NCBI GenBank assembly: GCA_042090735.1
Contig: JBELIU010000202.1
Location: 1-5,309, forward strand
DNA from: Novosphingopyxis sp042090735
GTDB taxonomy: Bacteria; Pseudomonadota; Alphaproteobacteria; Sphingomonadales; Sphingomonadaceae
Length of the DNA: 5,309 bases
Direction: 5' to 3'
Shown: piece after piece, positions 1 through 5,309 of the stretch
Position numbering within the stretch: the stretch's first letter is position 1
Layout of the letters: each line of letters starts with the position of its first letter
Position numbers and translations under genes: made by a program
The notes under the pieces: generated by a model
What the model saw: the letters and a program-made list of their open reading frames with translations, nothing else
Told to the model about the DNA's origin: nothing
Databases searched by the model: none

Positions 1-1515
1 CACGCGCAGCATGGCGAGCGCGGCGGCGGCCATGACGACTGCGGCAAACGCCATCGTCCAGATCGGCTCGGTCGGGAAAAAGGCCTTCAGCACCGTGCCC
101 ATCACCGTGGCGACGATCAGCTGCGGCACCACGATGAACACGTTGAATAAACCCATATAAATGCCGAGTTTGCGGCTCGGCAGCGTAGACGCGAGGATGG
201 CGTAAGGCATAGCCAGGATCGAGGCCCAAGCGACGCCGACCAGCACCTCGGACGCGATCAGCCACTGCGGATCGCGGATGAACAGGAAGCTCGCATAGCC
301 CAGCGCGCCCGCCAGCAGGCAGACCATATGCGTGCGCACCCGCCCGATCGCAGCGGCCATGCGCGGCAGCACGAACAGCGCGAAGATGGCGGCGACGCCG
401 TTATAGACCGCGAACAATATCCCGACCCAGTTGCCGGCATCATTGTAAGCCGCGGACGCGGTGTCGGTAACGCCATAGGCATATTGCGCCACCACCGGGG
501 TGGTATAGATCCACATGATGAAGAGCGCGGACCAGCTGAAGAACTGGGCGAGCGCGAGCTTCTTCATCACGTCCGGCATGCCGGAAAAGTCGCCCACGAT
601 ATGGCCTAGCAGATTGGCCTCTCGCCCCTTGCGCGCCATGAAAATCGCCGCGATCGACGCAAGGCCGTAGGCGGCCAGCAGGCCGGCGAGAAGGTAAAGC
701 TCCTTCTCCAGATCGAACTCGGCAACCACAGCGGCAATGATCGCGCCCGCGCCGATCCAGAGCACGGAAGCGGTAAAGCTCCGCGCGGCCAGAGCGCGCA
801 CCGGAGACGGCATCTCCTCGTCCGCCGCCGCGCCTTCGAAGGCGCGCATTTCTTCCGGGCTGTATTCCTTCGTGGTCACGATGGTCCACAGCACCGCGAT
901 CAGCAACGCCGCGCCGCCGAACCAGAAGCTGAAGCGCACCGTGTCCGGCACCCCGCCCGCCACCGCTTCGTTGGCGACGCCTAGATGCGCCAGGATATAG
1001 GGAAAGACGGACCCCACAACGGCGCCCGAACCGATAAACGCCGTCTGCACCGCGTAACCTGCCGTGTGCTGATCCTTGCCGAGCATGTCGCCCACGAAGG
1101 CGCGGAACGGCTCCATCGAGATGTTCAGCGAGGCGTCCAGGATCCACAGCATCATCGCCGCGAACCACAAAGCATGACTGTTCGGCATCACGAACAAGGC
1201 GATCGCGGCCAGCACCGCACCGGCCAGGAAATAGGGACGGCGGCGGCCGAGGCGGCTCCAGGTGCGGTCCGAATAATGGCCGATGATCGGCTGGACCAGC
1301 AGGCCCGTCAGCGGCGCGGCCACCCAGAGCGCGGGCAGATTGTCGAGCGATTCCCCCAGTGACTGAAAGATGCGGCTCATATTCGCATTCTGCAGCGCGA
1401 AGCCGATCTGAATGCCGAAAAATCCGAAGCTGATGTTCCACAGCCCGGCGAAACCCTGGCGCGGCTTTACCGCCGCCTGGCCAGCTTCACCGGCACGTTC
1501 GATTGCCTGTTCCAA
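1..1515 (-). CDS. MFS sugar:cation symporter, maltose/sucrose type (MalY/SuxC/SLC45-like), C-terminus cut by window edge
   Basis: Inner-membrane secondary transporter, probably importing an alpha-glucoside (maltose or sucrose) with a cation. All 505 visible codons are open and run off the left edge. Only the last few residues after the final membrane helix should be missing. Seen: an N-terminal helix carrying QNANMSRIF (residues 42-50); the MFS loop motif GHYSDRTWSRLGRRRP (79-94); D-A-S-L-N with M-E-P-F-R-A (127-139); a polar central loop (about 214-246); then an extra hydrophobic pair before the second six-helix half. I therefore expect about 14 membrane segments. A P-Y-A-I-L / G-I-Y-M-G-L-F-N signature lies near the C-terminus. 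These features are typical of the GPH/SLC45 transporter group. The TTG start at 1515 is forced: an in-frame TAA lies seven codons upstream (1534-1536), and GGAGAGG sits 4-7 bases before the TTG. The lacI-type gene lies upstream on the same strand, 118 bases away. Family is confident; substrate is inferred from neighbours. Confidence 0.93.
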   Translation of the reverse strand, partial: MEQAIERAGEAGQAAVKPRQGFAGLWNISFGFFGIQIGFALQNANMSRIFQSLGESLDNLPALWVAAPLTGLLVQPIIGHYSDRTWSRLGRRRPYFLAGAVLAAIALFVMPNSHALWFAAMMLWILDASLNISMEPFRAFVGDMLGKDQHTAGYAVQTAFIGSGAVVGSVFPYILAHLGVANEAVAGGVPDTVRFSFWFGGAALLIAVLWTIVTTKEYSPEEMRAFEGAAADEEMPSPVRALAARSFTASVLWIGAGAIIAAVVAEFDLEKELYLLAGLLAAYGLASIAAIFMARKGREANLLGHIVGDFSGMPDVMKKLALAQFFSWSALFIMWIYTTPVVAQYAYGVTDTASAAYNDAGNWVGILFAVYNGVAAIFALFVLPRMAAAIGRVRTHMVCLLAGALGYASFLFIRDPQWLIASEVLVGVAWASILAMPYAILASTLPSRKLGIYMGLFNVFIVVPQLIVATVMGTVLKAFFPTEPIWTMAFAAVVMAAAALAMLRV

Positions 1516-1523
1516 ATGCCCTC

Positions 1524-1544
1524 TCCACGGCTTTTATGCGTGGA
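1524..1544 (-). promoter_or_regulatory. Hairpin overlapping the transporter's Shine-Dalgarno site, ahead of its TTG start
   Basis: On the minus strand TCCACG (1544-1539) can pair with CGTGGA (1529-1524), giving a perfect 6-bp stem with a 9-base loop. The second arm contains the first three bases (GGA) of the GGAGAGG ribosome binding site, and the TTG start follows at 1515. The pairing is seen directly. A role in lowering or tuning translation is inference, and a 6-bp stem in GC-rich DNA can arise by chance. Confidence 0.35.
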
Positions 1545-1597
1545 CAGTGGCCGAGCATGACCGGCCGCGCAATTGCGGGACCGGTCGAACGGTCATG

Positions 1598-1609
1598 TAT
1601 TCGTATGCC
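1598..1609. promoter_or_regulatory. Candidate LacI-type operator upstream of the transporter
   Basis: TATTCGTATGCC here matches TATACGTATGCC at 2784-2795 in 11 of 12 positions. On the transporter's strand it reads GGCATACGAATA. It has the central CG and AT-rich flanks usual for LacI-family operators, but is only partly symmetric (TAT/ATA arms around CG with one mismatched pair). It lies 83 bases before the transporter's TTG start. Assignment to the neighbouring repressor is inferred from its occurrence before both transport genes. Confidence 0.5.
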
Positions 1610-1633
1610 GTGGACGCCGCGAGGCCCGCCCGA

Positions 1634-2683
1634 TCAGCTGCTTTCGCGCAGGATCAGCTCGACTGGCAGCAGCTCTGGCGTCACGGTCTGGTTCTCGATC
1701 CGCGCGATCAAGGTGTCGACCAGCGCCTCGCCCGCGGCCCGCGCATTTTGCTGGACGGTGGTGAGCGGCGGGCTGGTTTGCGCGGCCGCCGGAATGTTGT
1801 CGAAGCCGGTCACGGCAATGTCGGCGGGTACGGAAAAGCCGCGATCCTTCAGCGCCTGCACCGCCCCGATCGCGATCAGATCGGACGCGCAGACCATCGC
1901 GTCGAACGCTGCCCCGCTGGCGAGCAGCCGTTCCACCGCCGCCGCGCCCGCGCTTTCCAGCGTCAGCGCATCGACCTGCAGATCGCGGTCGAACTTGATC
2001 CCCCTCTCGGCCAGCGCATCGCAATAGCCGCGGTAGCGCGCACGGAATTCGGGATAACCCTCGTCGCATCGGCCGATGAAGGCGATCCGCCTCCGGCCTT
2101 TCTGCAGCAGATGCTCGGTCGCCAGCCGCCCGCCCGCGCGGTTGTCGCAACCGATGGTGAGGCCGCTATCGTCCGCTTCGGGCGCGCCCCAGCGCACGAA
2201 ATGGGTGCCCTGCCGCCCGAGCGCGCGCAGCCGGGGGCGATAATCGGCGTAATCGCCATAGCCGAGAAGAATGATGCCGTCCGCCTTGCGGCTGTCCTCA
2301 TAATCGGTGTGCCAGTCGCTCGACAGCTGCTGGAAGCTGATCAGCAGATCGAACCCCGCCTGTGCGCTGCGCCGGGTGATCGATCCCAGCATCGACAGGA
2401 AGAACGGGTTGATCAGCGTGTCGTCCGCCGTCGGGTCTTCGAAGAACAGCAGCGCGATGGTGTTGGCCCGCTGAAGGCGAAGCGAGGAGGCGTGCTTGTC
2501 GACCGAATAATTGAGCTCGCGCGCAATCTTCTCGATCCGCGAGCGGGTCTCGGCGCTGACGGCGGTGGAGCCACGAAGAGCGCGCGAGACGGTTGGCTGC
2601 GAGACGCCCGCCCGCTCGGCGATATCGAAAGACGTGACCCGCTGCGTCCCGCTTTTCACCGGCATCCTCCCGCTGCGCGGCAT
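1634..2683 (-). CDS. LacI/GalR-family transcriptional repressor, MalR-like
   Basis: Cytoplasmic sugar-responsive DNA-binding regulator, probably controlling the adjacent transporter and receptor. Numbered from the ATG at 2683, the 349-residue product has an N-terminal helix-turn-helix (about 16-38, VTSFDIAERAGVSQPTVSRAL), then the usual ELNY segment and a hinge helix with A-S-S-L-R whose leucine normally inserts into the operator minor groove. A periplasmic-binding-protein-like sensor domain follows, with C-A-S-D-L-I-A-I-G-A (about 265-274) and V-T-G-F-D-N-I-P (about 291-298), both standard for the family. Full length is about 340 residues, so the gene is complete. Start choice: ATG 2683 has AGGCGG seven bases upstream. 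ATG 2665 would also fit the family, but its GGAGG directly abuts the codon. The open frame extends to ATG 2776, which adds residues with no family counterpart. Ligand is unknown; maltose or another alpha-glucoside is inferred from context. Confidence 0.93.
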   Translation of the reverse strand: MPRSGRMPVKSGTQRVTSFDIAERAGVSQPTVSRALRGSTAVSAETRSRIEKIARELNYSVDKHASSLRLQRANTIALLFFEDPTADDTLINPFFLSMLGSITRRSAQAGFDLLISFQQLSSDWHTDYEDSRKADGIILLGYGDYADYRPRLRALGRQGTHFVRWGAPEADDSGLTIGCDNRAGGRLATEHLLQKGRRRIAFIGRCDEGYPEFRARYRGYCDALAERGIKFDRDLQVDALTLESAGAAAVERLLASGAAFDAMVCASDLIAIGAVQALKDRGFSVPADIAVTGFDNIPAAAQTSPPLTTVQQNARAAGEALVDTLIARIENQTVTPELLPVELILRESS

Positions 2684-2718
2684 CGATGTGCCGCCTGAAC
2701 GACACCCTAGGCGCGACC

Positions 2719-2729
2719 GCATATTATGC
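2719..2729. promoter_or_regulatory. Palindrome GCATATTATGC, possible additional operator or lacI promoter part
   Basis: GCATA-T-TATGC is a perfect 11-base inverted repeat around a central T. Its TATGC arm also occurs in the candidate operators at 1598-1609 and 2779-2795. Read on the minus strand it contains CATAAT, close to a -10 hexamer (five of six), 36 bases before the chosen regulator start. No good -35 was found at the right spacing. It could be an autoregulatory site or a promoter element; neither is established. Confidence 0.3.
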
Positions 2730-2767
2730 AATTCGCGAGGTGCCCCAATCCCACGCTTTTTCAGGCA

Positions 2768-2795
2768 TTGTGACATTTATGCGTATACGTATGCC
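2768..2795 (+). promoter_or_regulatory. Possible receptor promoter with the operator lying inside it
   Basis: TTGTGA (2768-2773) resembles a -35 box, and TATGCC (2790-2795), 16 bases downstream, is a weak -10 candidate. The operator-like element 2779-2795 fills the spacer and overlaps the -10, which is how a LacI-type repressor would block transcription. The -10 match is poor, so this is a tentative placement. Confidence 0.25.
2779..2795. promoter_or_regulatory. Candidate LacI-type operator upstream of the TonB receptor
   Basis: ATGCGTATACGTAT (2779-2792) is a 14-base near-palindrome with only one mismatched pair. It contains the perfect palindromes CGTATACG and ATACGTAT. Its right part, TATACGTATGCC (2784-2795), recurs with one change before the transporter gene. 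Its left part, TTTATGCGT (2776-2784), also recurs exactly at 1533-1541. A CG-centred near-palindrome in the divergent region of a LacI-type gene is the expected place and shape for its operator. Confidence 0.55.
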
Positions 2796-2801
2796 ATCTA
2801 G

Positions 2802-2820
2802 CGCGCCCGGCTTCGGCGCG
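2802..2820 (+). other. GC-rich hairpin in the receptor 5' leader
   Basis: CGCGCC (2802-2807) pairs perfectly with GGCGCG (2815-2820) across a 7-base loop. No T-run follows on either strand, so it does not look like an intrinsic terminator. If transcription starts just downstream of the candidate promoter, it would lie at or near the 5' end of the receptor mRNA, where such stems can protect a transcript. That role is inference. Confidence 0.35.
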
Positions 2821-2897
2821 TCATGCCCCCACCCAATCTGAAAGTACTCCGCTCAAGACCCGGACATCGGGCCCTCGTCGATCGGAGACATATTCCT

Positions 2898-2904
2898 GGA
2901 GGGG
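2898..2904 (+). promoter_or_regulatory. Strong Shine-Dalgarno site of the TonB receptor, decides the start
   Basis: GGAGGGG lies seven bases before the ATG at 2912. This favours that codon over the in-frame ATG at 2939, which has no comparable site at proper spacing and would shorten the region before the signal peptide's hydrophobic core. Confidence 0.75.
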
Positions 2905-2911
2905 AAGTCTG

Positions 2912-5178
2912 ATGAAGTGCTCTAGCCGAGGCGCCGAGATGCGCCGTATCTTCGTTCGCAGCTGCAGCCTGATCGCGCTTGGCGCTGGCGCGTTCGGCGC
3001 GGCCCCGCTGCTCGCGCAGGCCCAGCCCGGCGATCCAGTGGAGACCACCGAAGACAAGATCGAAAAAGCCAACAGCGTTCCCACCGAGGCACCGCAGGAC
3101 GATGGCGTTATTTCCCCCATCGTGGTTCAGGGCTTCCGCGCCGCGCTGGAAACCTCGGTCGCGGAAAAGCGCAACAGCGAGCTGATCCTGGAATCGGTCA
3201 CGGCCGAAGATATTGGCAAGCTGCCCGACAGCTCGATCGGCGAATCCATCGCGCGCCTTCCCGGCGTCACCTCGCAGCGGCTCAATGGCCGCGCCAACGT
3301 CATCTCCATTCGCGGCCTCGGCCCGGATTTCTCGCAGACGCTCCTGAACGGGCGCGAGCAGACCTCCACCGGCGATGCGCGCGCCGTCGAGTTCGATCAG
3401 TATCCGGCTGAAGTCGTCAATCAGGTCGTGGTCTACAAGACGCCCAGCGCCTCGCTGGTCGGCCAGGGCCTCGTCGGCACCATCGACGTGCGCACCATCC
3501 GCCCGCTGGAGGCCAGGGAACGCGTCTTCGCGATCGGCGCACGCGGCAGCTACGCCGATATCGGTGCGCTCAACTCCGGTTCGAAGGATACCGGATACCG
3601 CGTCAACGCCACCTATGTGGATCAGTTTGCTGACGACAGCCTCGGCCTTGCGCTGTCGGCATCCTATGTCGATGAGCCCTATCAGCTGCAGGAATACAAT
3701 GCCTGGGGCTATGCCGACCAGAATGGCGACGCGCTGCTCGGCGGCGCAAAGCCTTATGTCACCTCCACAACCCTGAAGCGCTTCGGTGCGACCGGCACCG
3801 TGCAGTATCGCCCTGCCGACGAGTGGATGGTCACCCTCGATGGGTTCTATTCGAATTTCGACGATGACCAGACGAAGCGCGGCATCGAGCTTCCGCTGGG
3901 ATTCGGTGGCGGCTTCGGCACCAGCTTCGTGCCCAATAGCGGCTCCGTACAGGACGGCACCTACACCTCCGGCACGTTCCAGAACGTGCGCGGCGTCATT
4001 CGCAACGACATCTTCAACCGCAAGGCCGATCTGTATTCGGGCGGTCTCAACGTAAATTATGAAGGCGATGACGGCTGGAATTTCTTCGCCGACTTCGGCT
4101 ATTCGCGCACCGACCGCAATGAGCTGAGCATCGAAAGCTATTCCGGCACAGGTTACGGCCCCACCGGCGGCGCGGCCGATACGATCGGTTTCACGCTGGA
4201 CGAGACGGGCGCCACCTTCTCGCCGACGCTGGATTATTCCGATCCCAATCTGATCGTGCTGACCGACCCGCTCGGCTGGGGCGGCAACCGCGTTCAGGGC
4301 GGCTATTACAACAACCGCATCGTGAAGGATGAGCTCAAGCAGTACCGCGTCCAGGTTTCCAAGGAGATCGAGGACAGCTTCCTGAGCGCGGTCACCTTCG
4401 GCCTGAACTATACCGATCGTGACAAGAGCCTGACGCCCGATGAGTCCTTCATCACCTTCGGCGGCGCACAGAGCGCTCCGCTGCCGGCGAACCTGCTCCG
4501 GGATCCGACCAATCTCAGCTATCTCGGTCTCGGGCCGATCGTAAGCTACGATCCGCGCGATCTGATCGACTCCGGCGTCTACACGCTTGAGCAAAACACC
4601 TCCAACGATGTCCCGGCCAAGGCCTATCGCATCGCCGAAGACCTGATGACGATCTACCTGCAGGGCAATATCGATCAGACCCTCGGCAGCGCCGTCCTGA
4701 CCGGCAATTTCGGCGTCCAGGCGATCAACACGGTACAGAAATCGAGCGGCATCGCTTTCCCGGGCGGGCAGCGGGTCGCTGTGTCGGCGGGCGCATCCTA
4801 TTGGGACGTGCTGCCCAGCGTGAACCTGTCGATGCGCTTCGACAGCGGGTTTGTGATCCGTGCCGCCGCGGCGCGCGAGATCATGCGTCCGCGCCTCGAC
4901 GATCTGCGCGTGGCAATCAGCTACGGCATCGACAACACCAATGCCGCGCTCAGCCCCACGGGCCAGATTCCGTTCATCAGCGGCGGCGGCGGCAACCCCG
5001 AATTGCGGCCCTACCGCGCCAACGCAGTCGATCTGAACTTCGAGAAATATTTCGGCACCAGCGGCGTCGTTGCGCTGCAGCTGTTCTACAAGGACGTGAA
5101 GAGCTTCATCGATACCGCGCCCTTCCCCTTCGATTACAGCGCCTTCCCGCTGCCCGCCGGCCCGACGCCGGCAACGCC
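2912..5178 (+). CDS. TonB-dependent outer-membrane receptor, MalA/SuxA-like sugar importer; 3' end lost at a dnaN junction
   Basis: Outer-membrane, TonB-energised channel, probably for a maltodextrin-like or related oligosaccharide. Seen in order: a signal peptide (R-R, hydrophobic core about 19-34, probable cleavage after A-Q-A at 37); an acidic linker; a TonB-box-like V-I-S-P-I-V-V-Q-G-F-R (66-76); and a plug domain with D-I-G-K-L-P-D, L-P-G-V-T, I-R-G-L-G-P-D-F (133-140), N-G-R (146-148), Y-P-A-E-V (164-168), V-Y-K-T-P (174-178) and G-L-V-G-T-I-D-V-R-T (186-195). A long beta-barrel follows, with G-N-P-E-L-R-P-Y (694-701) near its end. No frameshift or stop occurs before the joint. Relatives are usually about 900-1000 residues and end in an aromatic residue. 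Here recognisable receptor sequence stops near residue 755, so the last barrel strands are absent. The same frame stays open to 5309, but those residues are not receptor-like, and another frame there encodes DnaN. It is divergent from the LacI-type gene and probably repressed by it. Confidence 0.92.
5161..5178. other. Junction zone between TonB receptor and dnaN sequence
   Basis: This stretch reads plausibly in both genes: G-P-T-P-A-T in the receptor frame, following F-P-L-P-A, and P-D-A-G-N-A in the DnaN frame. The break therefore lies in a short sequence that both parents may share, the pattern expected when an assembler or template switching joins two unrelated loci. A genuine recombination at microhomology is possible but less likely, because dnaN is an essential single-copy gene normally next to other replication genes. 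Confidence 0.6.
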
Positions 5179-5309
5179 GAAGAGGAACTGGTCGTCGCCT
5201 ATTCCGACGAGAAGCTCGAAATCGGCTTCAACGCCAAGTACCTCTTGGAAATCGCGAGCCAGGTGGACCGCGAGAACGCCGTGTTCCTGTTCAACTCGTC
5301 CGGCGATCC
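5161..5309 (+). CDS. dnaN: DNA polymerase III beta sliding clamp, internal fragment of the C-terminal domain
   Basis: In the frame starting at 5161 the last 149 bases encode 49 residues reading PDAGNAEEELVVAYS, then EKLEIGFNAKYLLEIASQ, then ENAVFLFNSSGD. The E-I-G-F-N-x-x-Y-L-L block following an E-E-x-L-x-V-x-Y strand is the conserved third domain of bacterial DnaN (E. coli has EILDVTYSGAEMEIGFNVSY in the same place). The full protein is about 370 residues, so this is roughly residues 290-340. The 5' part is not in the window: upstream of 5161 this frame gives only out-of-frame receptor sequence, and downstream the window ends. It is fused out of frame to the receptor gene, so it cannot be expressed as a clamp from here. 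Recognised by motif recall; alignment was not run. Confidence 0.85.

Larger units (their letters stand above)
1516..1633 (-). promoter_or_regulatory. Leader/intergenic region between regulator and transporter
   Basis: This 118-base gap has no gene. It holds an operator-like element (1598-1609), two near-identical direct repeats (TATGCGTGGAC at 1535-1545 and TATGCCGTGGAC at 1604-1615), a 10-base palindrome CGCAATTGCG (1568-1577), a small hairpin touching the transporter's ribosome binding site, and the GGAGAGG site itself. The density of repeated motifs suggests that the transporter has its own regulated promoter rather than relying only on read-through from the regulator gene. I could not pick out convincing -35 and -10 boxes on the minus strand. 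Confidence 0.5.
2684..2911. promoter_or_regulatory. Divergent intergenic region between the LacI-type gene and the TonB receptor gene
   Basis: This 228-base stretch carries no gene and should hold the divergent promoters. Its part from about 2719 to 2800 is visibly more AT-rich than the genes. It contains a perfect odd palindrome GCATATTATGC (2719-2729), an operator-like element (2779-2795), a possible receptor promoter around it, a GC-rich hairpin (2802-2820) and the receptor's strong ribosome binding site (2898-2904). The rest of the receptor leader, about 2821-2897, shows nothing I recognise. Confidence 0.6.

Noticed and set aside
440..1441. 333-codon minus-strand open frame overlapping the transporter
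   Set aside because: It is the same strand in another frame. The product is Arg/Gly-rich without membrane helices, whereas the overlapping frame gives a clean transporter with family motifs.
1568..1577. Palindrome CGCAATTGCG in the transporter leader as an operator
   Set aside because: It occurs only once, has no counterpart before the receptor gene, and is short enough to be chance in this composition.
1412..2698. 428-codon plus-strand open frame opposite the LacI-type gene
   Set aside because: It is antisense to a regulator with an intact helix-turn-helix and sensor domain, crosses the intergenic gap, and its product shows no recognisable domain.
2684..2776. N-terminal extension of the LacI-type protein from ATG 2776 or ATG 2722
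   Set aside because: The added residues have no counterpart in LacI-family proteins. No ribosome binding site precedes ATG 2722, and the ATG 2776 start would have its upstream sequence within the operator region.
2802..2820. GC-rich hairpin as an intrinsic terminator
   Set aside because: There is no T-run after the stem on either strand, and it lies in a promoter-proximal leader between divergent genes where no transcript is expected to end.
2798..4594. Long 598-codon open frame on the minus strand opposite the TonB receptor gene
   Set aside because: It is antisense to a receptor gene with clear motifs throughout, and its product is a low-complexity, Ala/Gly/Ile/Arg-rich sequence with no recognisable domain. 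Long antisense frames are common in GC-rich coding DNA.
5179..5309. C-terminal tail of the receptor in its own open frame to the window end
   Set aside because: The translation becomes rich in Ser, Thr, Arg, Pro and Trp, with no beta-barrel pattern, while the overlapping frame gives conserved DnaN sequence.

Overview
The window looks like a stretch of a sphingomonad-type alphaproteobacterial genome (inference). It is GC-rich, with codons strongly favouring G/C in the third position. It encodes a large TonB-dependent receptor of the kind expanded in Sphingomonadales, Caulobacter and Xanthomonas, next to a LacI-type repressor and a sugar-cation symporter of the maltose/sucrose type.

Layout. 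On the minus strand, positions 1-1515 hold a nearly complete major-facilitator sugar transporter, open at the left edge and started by a TTG codon. A 118-base gap follows, then a LacI-family regulator on the same strand (1634-2683). A 228-base divergent intergenic region (2684-2911) separates it from a plus-strand TonB-dependent receptor starting at 2912. The receptor reads cleanly for about 755 residues and is then interrupted near 5161-5178. From there to the window end (5309), a different reading frame encodes a 49-residue piece of the DNA polymerase III sliding clamp (DnaN). This joint is abrupt and out of frame, and it lies in a short sequence that both proteins can plausibly share. It is most likely an assembly or amplification chimera at a contig end rather than real gene order.

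How the genes work together. The receptor would bring an oligosaccharide through the outer membrane using TonB energy. The symporter would carry it across the inner membrane. The LacI-type protein would repress both until sugar is present. This matches the established MalA (receptor), MalY (transporter), MalR (repressor) set of Caulobacter crescentus and the SuxA/SuxC/SuxR set of Xanthomonas. The substrate is therefore probably an alpha-glucoside such as maltose/maltodextrin or sucrose, but the sequence alone does not settle which. No glycoside hydrolase is in the window.

The most useful regulatory observation is a shared element, TATWCGTATGCC. It lies once before the transporter (1598-1609) and once before the receptor (2784-2795), as expected for a common operator of the local repressor. 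I see no RNA gene, CRISPR array, insertion sequence or clearly novel system. The genes belong to known families, and the unusual points are the receptor/dnaN joint and the regulatory sequence.
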